DNA from: Pseudomonas sp. B21-048
Lineage (GTDB): Bacteria > Pseudomonadota > Gammaproteobacteria > Pseudomonadales > Pseudomonadaceae
DNA: 64,000 nucleotides
Direction: 5' to 3'
Assembly (NCBI RefSeq): GCF_024748615.1
Contig: NZ_CP087168.1
Coordinates: forward strand, 434,001-498,000
This document shows, in pieces, positions 11,301-20,343 of this stretch. The first letter of the stretch is position 1. Each line of letters starts with the position of its first letter. A program made the position numbers and the translations under genes. The notes below the pieces were generated by a model that worked only from the letters and a program-made list of their open reading frames with translations, was not told the DNA's origin and did no database searches.

Positions 11301-11703
11301 CTTTTTGCAGATCGCTTTGCTGCGTGGAACGTTCGGTGAGCAGTTGTTCCAACTGCTGAATAGACTCTTTGGTATAGCGTTGCGCCACCGGTACGACTTT
11401 GGTGGCCTTGAGACGGGCCAACTCGCGCTGGTTTTCGATGTTCTGCTTTGGCGCGCTGGCCAACTGCTGCCTGAGATCGATCAGCTTCTGATCGCGATCA
11501 CGCTGGTTGTTGAGCTGGGTGAGCGTGTTCTGCAGGACCGCTTGCAGGGCTTTCTGATCGGCTTCCGGCAGTTTGCGGTCGGCGATCTTGTCCAGGCTCG
11601 CCTGCACGGCTGCGCTGGAGGGTGGTTCGGCGGCTTGCAGTGGGCTGATGGAAAGGCTCAAGCCCAGCAGGGCCATGATGAAAAAAGTGCGCAGAGTTGA
11701 CAT
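8353..11703 (-). CDS. mscK: Mechanosensitive channel MscK/KefA type
   Basis: A 1116-residue inner-membrane protein, close to the 1120 residues of E. coli MscK. An N-terminal signal peptide (residues 1-24, ending LQAA) is followed by a long periplasmic coiled-coil region (about 30-480, rich in Gln and Leu), a multi-spanning membrane region (about 490-880), and a C-terminal MscS core with the pore helix stretch VGLGFGMQEIFANFISGIMI and a beta domain. It releases solutes on hypo-osmotic shock, and K+ gating is known for the E. coli protein. It lies in a minus-strand row with the antiporter at 11737, suggesting a joint role in ion and osmotic balance. Confidence 0.93.
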   Translation of the reverse strand: MSTLRTFFIMALLGLSLSISPLQAAEPPSSAAVQASLDKIADRKLPEADQKALQAVLQNTLTQLNNQRDRDQKLIDLRQQLASAPKQNIENQRELARLKATKVVPVAQRYTKESIQQLEQLLTERSTQQSDLQKALAEANSLIITAQTRPERAQAEISASQTRIQQINNILKLGKDNGKTLTPEQRDQLNAELAALNALIPLRRQELAGNSQLQDLGNSQHDLLSEKSDRLDQEIQDLQTLINQKRLAQSQETVTQQSIEAQKAGGSSLLATESAANLKLSDYLLKSTDRLNEVTQQNLQTKQQLDSVTQSDSALDEQINVLKGSLLLSKILYKQKQALPRLRLDRDLADQIADIRLYQFEVSQQRELLSNPITYVDNLLATQPPEQVTPQLRKSLLELATTRADLLERLNRELSAVLNESITLQLNQKQLLSTAQSLRATLDEQMFWIPSNKPLDFEWMHGVPDRLQRQVTTLPWASSLSELTDGLTQRPLLFLPLAFLIGALLWRRKNLYARLNKVHLDIGHFKRDSQWHTPQAILINILLAMPVSLGLALCGLALQIDARGQNANMGAALLQMAQAWLVFYTAYRILAPGGVAELHFRWEKPQVEFLQGWIRRLGLVVMALVTVVAVAELQPAALADDVLGMPVVLTCYALMAWLLSRLLVSSPTHQNASLFRKAVGIMFTVLPIALFVAVCFGYYYTALKLSDRLINTLYLLMFWLVIEATFVRGLSVAARRLAYQRALTKRQAAKEAGDGEAVIEEPTLDIEKVNEQSLRLIRLALLGGFIAALYWVWSDLISVFSYLDNITLYEYTSGTGANMSMVPISIGDMLGALIIIGITFALARNLPGLLEVFVLSKLNLAQGSAYATTTLLSYVIAGVGFVSTLSTLGVSWDKLQWLVAALSVGLGFGMQEIFANFISGIMILFERPVRIGDTITIGNLSGTVSKIRIRATTITDFDRKDIIVPNKTFITGQLINWSLTDTITRVTLKLGVDYGSDLDLVKELLLKAARDNPRVLKDPEPHVYFLNFGESTLDHELRMHVRDLGDRNPVLDEVNRFINREFKKQKINISFRQMEVYLKNLHGQEYKMVPVEPETKTIVPLPDGNPRREPPPVELD

Positions 11704-11736
11704 AAAGACCGATCGAAAACGAGACGAGGGTGGAGT

Positions 11737-13479
11737 TTAGAGGAACAAGCCGGGACCGGGGCGACTTCCTTCGGGGAATCTGACGCCCACTTTACCAATC
11801 TTGTTCCCTTCCATGACAGCGACGGTCCAGAGGGTGTTGTTCCACTCAACCTGGTCACCGACTACCGGGGCACCGCCCACTTTCTGGGCAATGAAGTGGC
11901 CCAGGGACATGTTGGGATCGATACCTTCGACTTTCAGCCCATACAGTGCAGCAACCGCGCTCAGCTGGGCGTCTCCTTCGAGTACGAAGTCGCCGAAGAA
12001 GCGCAAATCAAGACCCCTTTGCGGTGCCTGACTGAAGAGTTTTCCGAGGGCCGGAAGGTTATGTTCATGGCCTATTACACAGAGCAAATCATCGACTTCG
12101 AGCACTGTACTACCCGACGGGTGGAGCAGTTGTTGGCCACGAAACAGGGCGGCGATACGGGTTCCTTCGGGCATTTTCAACTCGCGAAGGGGGGATCCAA
12201 TGCACCATTTCTCGGCGCCGAGGCGATACACGAACAGCTCCCACTCGCTGGTGACATGCACCTCCAGCGCCGAACGGGAAATGGGCAGGGGCTCCGGCGG
12301 GACAGTCACTTTCAAAAGCTTGGCAACCCAGGGCAGGCTCGTGCCTTGCACCAGCAGCGAGACCAGCACAATAAAGAACGCCAGATTGAAGTAGAGCTGA
12401 GCGTTGGGCAGCCCCGCCATCAGCGGGAACACCGCGAGAATGATCGGTACGGCGCCGCGCAGGCCAACCCAGGAAATGAATGCTTTCTCACGCCCATGGA
12501 ACGCCTTGAAGGGCAACAGGCCGACCAGCACCGACAGCGGACGAGCAAACAGAATCATCCACAGCGCCAGGCCCAGCGCCGGCAAAGCAATCGGCAGCAG
12601 GTCATGGGGCGTGACCAACAGCCCCAGCACCAGGAACATGCCGATCTGGGCCAGCCAGGCCATGCCGTCGAGCATATGCAAAATGCCGTGGCGACTGCGG
12701 ACCGGACGGTTGCCGATCACCAGGCCACACAGGTACACCGCCAAAAAGCCGCTGCCATGCAGGGCGTTGGTCAAGGCAAACACGACCAGGCCGCCAGCGA
12801 TGACCAGAATCGGATAAAGGCCGGTGGCCAGGTTGATGCGGTTAACCAATTGCAGCATCAGCCACCCCCCGCCGAGGCCGATCACACCGCCGATGCCGAA
12901 CTCGCGCAGCAAATGCACGAGCAGATTCCAGTGCAGGCCGGTCTCGCCGCTGGCGAGCATGTCGATCAGAGTCACGGTGAGGAACACCGCCATCGGGTCG
13001 TTGCTGCCGGATTCGATCTCCAGGCTCGCGCTCACCCGCTCGTTCAGGCCCTTGCCGCCCAGCAGCGAAAACACGGCCGCGGCGTCGGTAGAGCCGACGA
13101 TGGCGCCGATCAGCAATCCCTGAATCAGATTGAGATCAAACAACCACGCCGCCGCCATCCCGGTCAGTCCGGTGGTGATCAATACACCGACCGTGGCCAG
13201 CGACAGCGCCGGCCATAACGCCACGCGAAAACTCGCCACCCGGGTGCGCAAGCCGCCGTCGAGCAGGATCACTGCCAGAGCGAGGTTGCCGACCAGATAA
13301 GCCGTTGGGTAGTTATCGAAAATAATCCCGGCGCCGTCGACCCCTGCCGACATGCCCACCGCGAGGATGATCACCAGAATCGGGATACCGAGGCGCGATG
13401 AAAGTGAGCTCACCAGAATGCTCGCACCTACCAGCAACGCGCCGATCAAGAACAGGCTGTTGATGGTCGTCGCATTCAA
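11737..13479 (-). CDS. nhaP2: Potassium/proton antiporter (NhaP2/CvrA family)
   Basis: A 580-residue CPA1-type antiporter with about 12-13 membrane segments (residues 1-395; ion-binding region near [13 protein letters not shown] and [13 protein letters not shown]) followed by a cytoplasmic RCK-C/TrkA-C domain (about 400-485) and a CorC/HlyC-like C-terminal domain. It exchanges K+ (or Na+) for H+ across the inner membrane. The start codon is TTG (13477-13479): GGAG lies 8 nt upstream and the nearby ATG at 13475 is out of frame. The gene is 33 bp upstream of mscK on the same strand. Confidence 0.9.
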   Translation of the reverse strand: MNATTINSLFLIGALLVGASILVSSLSSRLGIPILVIILAVGMSAGVDGAGIIFDNYPTAYLVGNLALAVILLDGGLRTRVASFRVALWPALSLATVGVLITTGLTGMAAAWLFDLNLIQGLLIGAIVGSTDAAAVFSLLGGKGLNERVSASLEIESGSNDPMAVFLTVTLIDMLASGETGLHWNLLVHLLREFGIGGVIGLGGGWLMLQLVNRINLATGLYPILVIAGGLVVFALTNALHGSGFLAVYLCGLVIGNRPVRSRHGILHMLDGMAWLAQIGMFLVLGLLVTPHDLLPIALPALGLALWMILFARPLSVLVGLLPFKAFHGREKAFISWVGLRGAVPIILAVFPLMAGLPNAQLYFNLAFFIVLVSLLVQGTSLPWVAKLLKVTVPPEPLPISRSALEVHVTSEWELFVYRLGAEKWCIGSPLRELKMPEGTRIAALFRGQQLLHPSGSTVLEVDDLLCVIGHEHNLPALGKLFSQAPQRGLDLRFFGDFVLEGDAQLSAVAALYGLKVEGIDPNMSLGHFIAQKVGGAPVVGDQVEWNNTLWTVAVMEGNKIGKVGVRFPEGSRPGPGLFL

Positions 13480-13594
13480 AGGCAGTACTCCAGAAAACTA
13501 AAGGCGGGCACAAACTGACCACGCAGTCTGCGTGCCAGCGATTCTAACCTGTTGAAATGTGATGCTGTCAAAAAGCTTTTAACGTGAGTCGACT

Positions 13595-13701
13595 GATCGT
13601 TCCCACGCTCCGCGTGGGAATGCAGCCCGGGACGCTCTGCGTTCCAAGAGCGGACGCGGAGCGTCCATAGATGCATTCCCACGCGGAGCGTGGGAACGAT
13701 C
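13595..13701. repeat. REP doublet, family GATCGTTCCCACGC (copy 1)
   Basis: An imperfect inverted repeat of about 107 bp whose ends read GATCGTTCCCACGCTCCGCG and its complement, with inner GACGCTC/GAGCGTC arms. It lies downstream of both flanking minus-strand genes' junction (13480-13710). The same element recurs at 18194, 20224, 37342 and 38405. Confidence 0.9.
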
Positions 13702-13710
13702 AGTCACAGG

Positions 13711-15336
13711 TTACAGGCTAAACCGCCCAACCATGTTGTTCAGGTCCAGCGCCAGGCGCGACAGCTCGTTGCTGGCCGCGCTCGTCTGGTTGGCACCGGT
13801 GGCCGATTGCACCGACAGGTCACGAATGTTCACCAGATTGCGGTCCACTTCACGGGCCACTTGCGCCTGTTCTTCCGCTGCACTGGCGATCACCAGGTTG
13901 CGCTCGTTGATTTCGACGATGGCGCTGTTGATGGTGTCCAGCGACATGCCTGCACCGCGAGCGATGTTCAAGGTCGATTCGGCGCGCTCGGTGCTGTTGC
14001 GCATCGAATCCACGGCGTGTTCGGTGCCGCTCTGGATGCTGCCAATCATGCGCTCGATTTCGCTGGTCGACTGTTGAGTGCGATGGGCCAGGGCACGCAC
14101 TTCGTCGGCAACGACCGCGAAACCACGACCGGCTTCACCGGCACGGGCCGCTTCGATGGCGGCGTTCAACGCCAACAGATTGGTCTGATCAGCCAAGCCG
14201 CGAATCACGTCCAGTACTTTGCCGATGTCCCGCGACTCGTTGGCCAGATCGCCGATCAGGGTGGCGGTGCTCTGTACGTCGGTGCTCATGCGCTCGATGG
14301 CACTCACGGTTTCCTGCACCAGGTCACGACCGTCGCCCGCCGAAGTGGTGGCGTTTTTCGAAGCTTCGGAGGTGCTCACGGCGTTGCGGGCGACTTCTTC
14401 CACGGCGCTGGTCATTTCATTGACGGCGGTGGCGGCCTGTTCGATTTCGTTATTTTGCTGAGTCAGGCCACGAGCGCTTTCGTCGGTGACGCTGTTGAGT
14501 TCTTCCGCGGCAGACGCCAGTTGTGTGGCCGAACCGGAAATCCGTTGCAGGGTGTCGCGCAGTTTTTCTTGCATCTTCGCCATCGCGGCGAGCAGACGAC
14601 CGGCTTCATCTTCGCCATCGACGGTGATCGGCCGCGTCAGGTTGCCTTCGGCAATTTCTTCGGCAGCGCTCAAGGCGTTGGCGATCGGCTTGGTGATGCT
14701 GTTGGTCAACAGCCAGGCGAATAGCAAGGTCAGGCCGGTGGCGATGACCAGCAGGGTCACCACCAGGTTGAAGGCTGACGAGTACTGGTCGGTAGCTTGC
14801 TGGTTGGCGTTGTCGGCCTGCTGGGTGTTGATCTCCAGCAAACGGTTGAGCACGGTGTTGATCGCTTCAGAGTTGTTCAGCACATCGGTGTTGACCAGTG
14901 TGCGCAGTTCCTCGACCTGATTGTTGCGCGACAGGCTCTTCATCCGGTCTTCGATCTGGCGGTACTGACCCACTAACTGCACATACTGATCATAGGCTGC
15001 ACGTTCCTGCGGGCTGGCGATCAGTTTTTCATAGGCGCTCTGAGCCGCTCGAATCTGCTGGTTACGGGTGTCCAGCAGGTCCATGGTTTTCTGCTGGACG
15101 TCCGGCTCGCGATTCACCAACAGGCGATAAGCCAGGACGCGCAGGCGCAGGGTCAGTTGAGTGAAGTCGTCGAGGCTTTTGATGCTCGGTACGCTGTTGG
15201 AGGTGATCTCCTCGGCGGCGCCGCGAATCTTGCTCATCTGGTTCAGCGCGAACACACCCAGGATCAGCACCATTGCGCCAATCAAGGAGAAGCCGAGGAA
15301 CGCCCGCGGTGCGATATTCATATTACGTAGGGACAT
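13711..15336 (-). CDS. Methyl-accepting chemotaxis protein, four-helix-bundle sensor
   Basis: A 541-residue chemoreceptor. From the N-terminus: a membrane segment (about residues 9-30), a periplasmic four-helix-bundle ligand domain (about 35-185), a second membrane segment (about 190-212), a HAMP domain (about 215-265) and the signalling helices with the invariant tip [22 protein letters not shown] and [13 protein letters not shown]. It signals to CheA/CheW at the membrane. ATG 15336 is chosen because the first membrane helix then begins after a short basic leader; earlier in-frame Met codons add about 35 residues without a conserved motif. The ligand cannot be predicted. Confidence 0.9.
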   Translation of the reverse strand: MSLRNMNIAPRAFLGFSLIGAMVLILGVFALNQMSKIRGAAEEITSNSVPSIKSLDDFTQLTLRLRVLAYRLLVNREPDVQQKTMDLLDTRNQQIRAAQSAYEKLIASPQERAAYDQYVQLVGQYRQIEDRMKSLSRNNQVEELRTLVNTDVLNNSEAINTVLNRLLEINTQQADNANQQATDQYSSAFNLVVTLLVIATGLTLLFAWLLTNSITKPIANALSAAEEIAEGNLTRPITVDGEDEAGRLLAAMAKMQEKLRDTLQRISGSATQLASAAEELNSVTDESARGLTQQNNEIEQAATAVNEMTSAVEEVARNAVSTSEASKNATTSAGDGRDLVQETVSAIERMSTDVQSTATLIGDLANESRDIGKVLDVIRGLADQTNLLALNAAIEAARAGEAGRGFAVVADEVRALAHRTQQSTSEIERMIGSIQSGTEHAVDSMRNSTERAESTLNIARGAGMSLDTINSAIVEINERNLVIASAAEEQAQVAREVDRNLVNIRDLSVQSATGANQTSAASNELSRLALDLNNMVGRFSL

Positions 15337-15611
15337 GGTGTTCACCGAAAAAATCGCATCCGTGCGAGGCTGAGACTGCTGTATGCATGACTTATCGGTC
15401 ATACGACTGAAGTCTTGAGGCGTTGCGCGTTTTTGTCGCACAAGGGCCCTGGCGACGAAGTGCAGGAACCAGATCCATCAATCACAGTCTTTAAAGCTCA
15501 CGAGGAAGGTCGACCGCCAGGAAAATCAAGGCTTTGCGCCCGCATAACCCTGGCATCCATGGTGACTTTTCTTTATCGTACGCGCCCTTTGAAAATGCCC
15601 GGAAAATCAAA

Positions 15612-15842
15612 ATGTTGGAAGCATCCCTTAGCCAATTGGAACAACTGGTCAACGACCTGGTGCAGCAGAACCAGGCCCTGCTCGGCACCCATCAATCCCT
15701 GAGCGCAGAGCTGGCACAGGTCAAGGAAGAAAACGAGAGCCTGCAACTGAGCCTGATGGAGCAGGAAGAGAAACAAGGCGCCACCGCCGCGCGTATTCAG
15801 GCGTTGGTTGAGCGCGTCAGCGCCGGCCCTGTCAGCGCATGA
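15612..15842 (+). CDS. ZapB-like small coiled-coil protein (TIGR02449 type)
   Basis: A 76-residue protein that is one continuous coiled coil (heptads of Leu from residue 2 to about 68, with Gln/Glu-rich surfaces). Small coiled-coil proteins of this kind precede zapA in pseudomonads and are thought to work with the FtsZ ring. The start ATG at 15612 follows a weak GGAAA site; an in-frame Met at 15534 would add a non-helical tail. It overlaps the next gene by ATGA (15839-15842). Confidence 0.75.
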   Translation: MLEASLSQLEQLVNDLVQQNQALLGTHQSLSAELAQVKEENESLQLSLMEQEEKQGATAARIQALVERVSAGPVSA

Positions 15843-16141
15843 GTTACGGCGCCGCAGGGGTAAAAGTCGTCTCGATTCTGGGGGAGGACTATTCGATCAA
15901 GGCGCCGGCCGGGGAAGAGCAGACCCTGCTGGATGCCGCATTGATGTTGAAGGCCGCCCTGGCCGAGACCAAAAAGAAATACCCGACGCTGATCGGTGAC
16001 CGCTTGCTGGTGTTGGCGGCGATGAATCTGTGCTCGCAGCAGATCGAAATGCAAAAGCAACACAAGCAGGAACTCGACCGTTACCAAGAGCAAGTCAGCG
16101 CCACGGTTGAAGTGATCGCCAAGACGATCAATCAAGCCTGA
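15839..16141 (+). CDS. ZapA-family cell division protein
   Basis: A 100-residue ZapA-type protein: an N-terminal beta-rich head ([20 protein letters not shown], residues 8-27), then the helix with [17 protein letters not shown] and a C-terminal coiled coil. ZapA binds and bundles FtsZ filaments at midcell. The usual pseudomonad zapA is followed by the 6S RNA gene and a 5-formyltetrahydrofolate cyclo-ligase; here a chemoreceptor follows instead, so this may be a second, divergent ZapA paralogue. It is coupled to the ZapB-like gene by a 4 bp overlap. Confidence 0.8.
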   Translation: MSYGAAGVKVVSILGEDYSIKAPAGEEQTLLDAALMLKAALAETKKKYPTLIGDRLLVLAAMNLCSQQIEMQKQHKQELDRYQEQVSATVEVIAKTINQA

Positions 16142-16181
16142 TCAGCTTTGCGCACAACCAGAGAATAAATTGTCGTTTGAG

Positions 16182-16191
16182 TTGTATACAA
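16182..16191. promoter_or_regulatory. TTGTATACAA palindrome, possible GntR-family operator
   Basis: A perfect 10 bp palindrome lies 51 bp upstream of the chemoreceptor start. It resembles sites bound by FCD-type GntR regulators. No regulator gene is adjacent. The match is short and could be chance. Confidence 0.35.
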
Positions 16192-16241
16192 TCGGCATGG
16201 CTGTTGCAGTGTTTCAGCCTCTTATTCTTTGGGGGTGCTCC

Positions 16242-18191
16242 ATGCAGTTCTGGCGACGCAGTATTCAGTGGCAGTTGATCCTGAGCATGGGCACCGCCCT
16301 GCTGGTCAGTATTCTGATCGTGGTTGGCGTTTATACCCTCGTGGTCAACCGCCTCGCCCAGCGCTATCTGGTCGAGCAGGCGCTGCCGTCGAGCATCGAA
16401 GCGATGCGCAACGACATCGAACGCATCCTCGTTCAACCGCTTACCGCCGCCAAGGACATTGCCAGTAACAGCATGGTGCGTGACTGGTTGGCCGCAGGTG
16501 AAAACAGCGCCCAGACTGCTGGCTTCGTCAACTATCTGGAAGGCATCCGCGCCGAGCACAAAGCCTTTACCGCGATTATTGTCGGCACCGCGTCCAACCA
16601 TTACTTCACTGAAAAAGGCCTGGACCGGACCCTCAGTCGCTCCAATCCAAAGGACGCCTGGTTCTATGCTTTCCTCGACAGCACCCAGCCGCGCACCCTC
16701 AATATCGACAATGACACCGCCTCCGGCGAATTGGCGCTGTTCATCGACCTCAAGGTCGAGCAGGCCGGCAAAGTCGTGGGCGTCGCCGGGCTTGGCCTGA
16801 GCATGAAAGAGCTGTCGGGGTTGATCCACAAGTTCAACTTCGGTGAGCGCGGCAAGGTCTATCTTGTGCGTTCCGACGGTTTGATCCAGGTTCACCCCGA
16901 GGAGCAGTTCAGCGGCAAACGCACGCTGATCGAACAAATCGGCGCCCCGGCGGCACAAGCGGTCATGGGGCTGCTCTCTACCTCCACCGCGTCCGCTACC
17001 AGCAGTTTTGTCCGCGATGGCGAAGATTTTCTGGCATTGAGTCTGCCGCTGCGTGATCTGGGCTGGACCTTGGTGGCCGAAGTGCCGCAGTCGCAGATCT
17101 ACGCCGAAGCCCGGCGCGCGATGTGGATGAGCAGCGGAATCGGTCTGGCAGTGACGCTGGTTTGCCTGGTGCTGGTGGTGATGCTGGCCCGTGGATTGGT
17201 GCGACCGATTCGTCAGGTAACAGCGGCGCTGGTCGCTATCGGTAGCGCTGGTGGAGATTTGACCCACCGGTTAGATTCCAGCCGCGCCGATGAACTGGGT
17301 GACCTCGCTCGTGGCTTCAATCGCTTCCTGGAAAGTCAGCGTGAGATGATCGGCGAAGTTCTGGCCACCAGTGAGCGTTTGCGCACGGCGGTTGGTCAGG
17401 TGGCGCGGGTGGTGGACAACACGGCGGAGCGCTCGGGACGTCAGCAGGAAATGACTGACATGGTCGCCACCGCCGTCCACGAAATGGGCCTGACCGTTCA
17501 GGAAATCGCTCAGAACGCGGGCAATGCGGCCGTCGCGTCGCAAACCGCGCGGGATGAAGCGCTGCAGGCGCGGGAAGTAGTGGGCGGGTCGATCCGGCAT
17601 ATCGAAAGCATGTCCGACGAGATCGGCATCGCCGCCGGTGCGGTGGGCGAGTTGGCTCATCAAGTGGCGTCCATCGATCAGGTGTTGGCGGTGATTCGCG
17701 GGATTTCCGAGCAGACCAATTTGCTGGCGCTCAACGCCGCCATCGAAGCAGCGCGGGCCGGGGACATGGGGCGCGGGTTTGCCGTGGTGGCCGATGAAGT
17801 GCGGACCCTGGCGCGGCGGACTCAGTCGTCTACCGACGAGATTCAGCAGATGATCGGCAGCCTCAAGCAGGGCGCGGAGAATGCGGTGTCTTCCATGCAC
17901 GCCGGGCAAGCGGCGACCGGCACGGGTGTTGAGTCGAGTCAGCGCACCGGGGCGTCGTTGACGGCAATTACCGGGCAGGTGGAGCGCATCAGCGACATGA
18001 ACCATCAGGTGGCGACGGCGACGGAAGAGCAGTCGGCGGTGACGGAAGAGATCAACCGCAACGTACAGGGGATTTCCGATTTGGCGCGGGCTACGGCGGA
18101 GGAGGTCAGGACTTGTCGGGAAGACTGTCAGATGTTGCAGCGGTTGGCGGATGATTTGGCGCGGCAGATGAGCAGTTTCAAACTCACCTAA
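16242..18191 (+). CDS. Methyl-accepting chemotaxis protein with dCache-type sensor
   Basis: A 649-residue chemoreceptor: membrane segment at about residues 10-32, a large periplasmic double-Cache sensor (about 35-290, including [19 protein letters not shown] and [16 protein letters not shown]), second membrane segment (about 295-320), HAMP, and signalling domain with [22 protein letters not shown]. dCache receptors usually bind amino acids, amines or organic acids; the ligand is not predictable here. ATG 16242 is chosen because GGGGGTG lies just upstream; an in-frame start at 16170 would add 24 residues. It follows the ZapA-like gene by 100 bp and probably has its own promoter. Confidence 0.9.
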   Translation: MQFWRRSIQWQLILSMGTALLVSILIVVGVYTLVVNRLAQRYLVEQALPSSIEAMRNDIERILVQPLTAAKDIASNSMVRDWLAAGENSAQTAGFVNYLEGIRAEHKAFTAIIVGTASNHYFTEKGLDRTLSRSNPKDAWFYAFLDSTQPRTLNIDNDTASGELALFIDLKVEQAGKVVGVAGLGLSMKELSGLIHKFNFGERGKVYLVRSDGLIQVHPEEQFSGKRTLIEQIGAPAAQAVMGLLSTSTASATSSFVRDGEDFLALSLPLRDLGWTLVAEVPQSQIYAEARRAMWMSSGIGLAVTLVCLVLVVMLARGLVRPIRQVTAALVAIGSAGGDLTHRLDSSRADELGDLARGFNRFLESQREMIGEVLATSERLRTAVGQVARVVDNTAERSGRQQEMTDMVATAVHEMGLTVQEIAQNAGNAAVASQTARDEALQAREVVGGSIRHIESMSDEIGIAAGAVGELAHQVASIDQVLAVIRGISEQTNLLALNAAIEAARAGDMGRGFAVVADEVRTLARRTQSSTDEIQQMIGSLKQGAENAVSSMHAGQAATGTGVESSQRTGASLTAITGQVERISDMNHQVATATEEQSAVTEEINRNVQGISDLARATAEEVRTCREDCQMLQRLADDLARQMSSFKLT

Positions 18192-18193
18192 CC

Positions 18194-18304
18194 GATCGTT
18201 CCCACGCTCCGCGTAGGAATGCCTCCTGTGACGCTCTGCGTCACGATCGCAAAGGGGCGCGGAGCGTCCCGGGCTGCATTCCCACGCTGAGCGTGGGAAC
18301 GATC
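18194..18304. repeat. REP doublet, family GATCGTTCCCACGC (copy 2)
   Basis: About 111 bp inverted-repeat element between the convergent chemoreceptor and acyl-CoA dehydrogenase genes. Ends read GATCGTTCCCACGCTCCGCG and the complement GAGCGTGGGAACGATC, with single-base differences from copy 1 inside the left arm. Confidence 0.9.
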
Positions 18305-18316
18305 AGTGAAAGATTG

Positions 18317-20119
18317 TCAGAACCATTCGTCCAGCATCGTTAAACACACATCATCCAGCGCCTCAAGAATCGCCAGCTCATGGTGACAGCCCGGCACTTC
18401 CCACGTCAGGAAATACCGCGCAGCCTGCAACTTGCCTTTATAGAAGCTCACATCCGCCGAGCTCCCTTTGGCCAGCCCTTCCTCGGCGCGAATCGCCTGT
18501 TCCAGCCAGCGCCAGCCGATCACCGTATGCCCGAACACTTTCAGATACAGCGCCGAGTTCGCCAGGCTGCTGTTGACCTTGCCCTGAGCCAGATCGGTCA
18601 GCAGGCCGATGGTCACCGCTTGTAGGCGCGCCACCAGTTTCTCCAGCGGTTCTCGCAGTGGCGTCAGCGATTCATACACCTGCGCCCGCTCGGCGGTATT
18701 GGCAATCAGGCGGATCAGTTGCTTGAGCCCCGCGCCCCCGTTTTGCGCCAGCTTGCGCCCCAGCAAGTCCAGCGACTGAATGCCGTGAGTCCCTTCATGG
18801 ATCGGGTTCAGGCGGTTGTCGCGGTAGTACTGCTCCACCGGGTACTCACGGGTATAACCATGACCGCCGAGAATCTGGATCGCCAGTTCGTTGGCTTTCA
18901 GGCAAAACTCCGACGGCCAGGATTTGACGATCGGCGTCAGCAAATCCAGTAGCTCATGGGCCTGTTTGCGCTCGGCTTCGCCTTCAAGGGTTGTGGTGTC
19001 GTCGAACAGGCGCGCCGCGTACAGCCCAAGGTCGAACGCGCCTTCTACATAAACCTTCTGGGTCAGCAGCATGCGTTTGACATCGGCATGCTGAATGATC
19101 GCCACGGGGGCGGTGGTTGGATCCTTGCTATCTGGCACCCGACCTTGCGGACGCTCGCGGGCGTACTCCAGGGAATACAGGTAACCGGCATAACCCAGCA
19201 TCACCGCGCCCATTCCGACGCCGATCCGCGCCTCGTTCATCATCTGGAACATGTAGCTCAAACCATGGTGCGGCTTGCCCACCAGATAGCCGACACACTC
19301 GCCGTTGTCGCCGAAGTTCAGCGCGGTGGACGTAGTACCGCGCCAGCCCATCTTGTGGAACAACCCGGCCAGCAACACGTCGTTGCGCTGGCCGAGTCTG
19401 CCGTCATCGTTGACCAGAAACTTGGGCACGATAAACAGCGAAATACCCTTCACCCCGGCCGGTGCATCCGGCAGCTTGGCCAACACCATGTGCACGATGT
19501 TTTCCGACAATGGGTGATCGCCGCCGGAGATGAAAATCTTGTTGCCCTTCAGGCGATACGTGCCGTCGGACGCAGGCTCGGCGCGTGTACGAATATCCGA
19601 CAGCGATGAGCCGGCATGCGGTTCGGTGAGGGCCATGGTGCCGAAGAAGCGGCCGTCGATCATCGGTTGCAGGAAGCGCTGCTTCTGCTCATCGGTGCCG
19701 AAGCTTTCGATCAGGTTCGCCGCGCCCATGGTCAGGAACGGGTAGGAGGTCGACGCCGCGTTGGCCGACTGAAAGTGCGCAAAGCACGCTTGTGACAGCA
19801 GCGTAGGAAGTTGCATGCCGCCGGCATCGAAACTGCGCGCGGCATTGAGGAAACCGGCTTCGAGGAAGGCATCCACCGCCGGTTTCACTTCCGGAATCAG
19901 AATTGCCTGACCGTCCTCATAGCGCGGTTCGTTCTCGTCGCCCTTGCGGTTGTGCGGAGCGAAGAACTTCTCGGCGATGCTGCGGGCGGTGCCGATGGCC
20001 GCATCGAAGGTCTCGCGGTTGTGCTCGGCGAACCGCTCACGTTGGGTCAGGCCCTCGGCATCAAGGACTTCATACAGCTCGAAAGCCAGATTGCGGGAAC
20101 TGAGCAACGTCTCGGACAT
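18317..20119 (-). CDS. Large acyl-CoA dehydrogenase
   Basis: A 600-residue FAD-dependent acyl-CoA dehydrogenase with the extra C-terminal domain seen in the long pseudomonad FadE-type enzymes. Recognisable are the FAD/substrate region MALTEPHAGSSLSDIRTRAE, the NEARIGVGMGAV helix and the C-terminal flavin-contact region ILGGHGYTREYPVEQYYRD, with IHEGTHGIQ after it. It should perform the first step of beta-oxidation. It resembles P. aeruginosa PA0506/PA0508-type enzymes, but chain-length preference cannot be read from sequence. Gene stands alone, bracketed by two REP doublets. Confidence 0.9.
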   Translation of the reverse strand: MSETLLSSRNLAFELYEVLDAEGLTQRERFAEHNRETFDAAIGTARSIAEKFFAPHNRKGDENEPRYEDGQAILIPEVKPAVDAFLEAGFLNAARSFDAGGMQLPTLLSQACFAHFQSANAASTSYPFLTMGAANLIESFGTDEQKQRFLQPMIDGRFFGTMALTEPHAGSSLSDIRTRAEPASDGTYRLKGNKIFISGGDHPLSENIVHMVLAKLPDAPAGVKGISLFIVPKFLVNDDGRLGQRNDVLLAGLFHKMGWRGTTSTALNFGDNGECVGYLVGKPHHGLSYMFQMMNEARIGVGMGAVMLGYAGYLYSLEYARERPQGRVPDSKDPTTAPVAIIQHADVKRMLLTQKVYVEGAFDLGLYAARLFDDTTTLEGEAERKQAHELLDLLTPIVKSWPSEFCLKANELAIQILGGHGYTREYPVEQYYRDNRLNPIHEGTHGIQSLDLLGRKLAQNGGAGLKQLIRLIANTAERAQVYESLTPLREPLEKLVARLQAVTIGLLTDLAQGKVNSSLANSALYLKVFGHTVIGWRWLEQAIRAEEGLAKGSSADVSFYKGKLQAARYFLTWEVPGCHHELAILEALDDVCLTMLDEWF

Positions 20120-20223
20120 GGCGGCCTACCTTTTTTTGGAATGGACCGAGTCTAGGCGTGGGAATAAAGGTTGAACAGGATGATTGATGAGCGTGATGGA
20201 GGGGCAAAACGAGGGTAGGGCAT

Positions 20224-20334
20224 GATCGTTCCCACGCTCCGCGTGGGAATGCAGCCCGGGACGCTCCGCGTCCCCAAACGACGTGACGCAGAGCGTCACA
20301 GGAGGCATTCCCACGCGGGAGCGTGGGAACGATC
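20224..20334. repeat. REP doublet, family GATCGTTCCCACGC (copy 3)
   Basis: About 111 bp inverted-repeat element between putA and the acyl-CoA dehydrogenase gene. It begins GATCGTTCCCACGCTCCGCG and ends GAGCGTGGGAACGATC, with one extra base in the right arm. Confidence 0.9.
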
Positions 20335-20343
20335 AGTGGAGTG

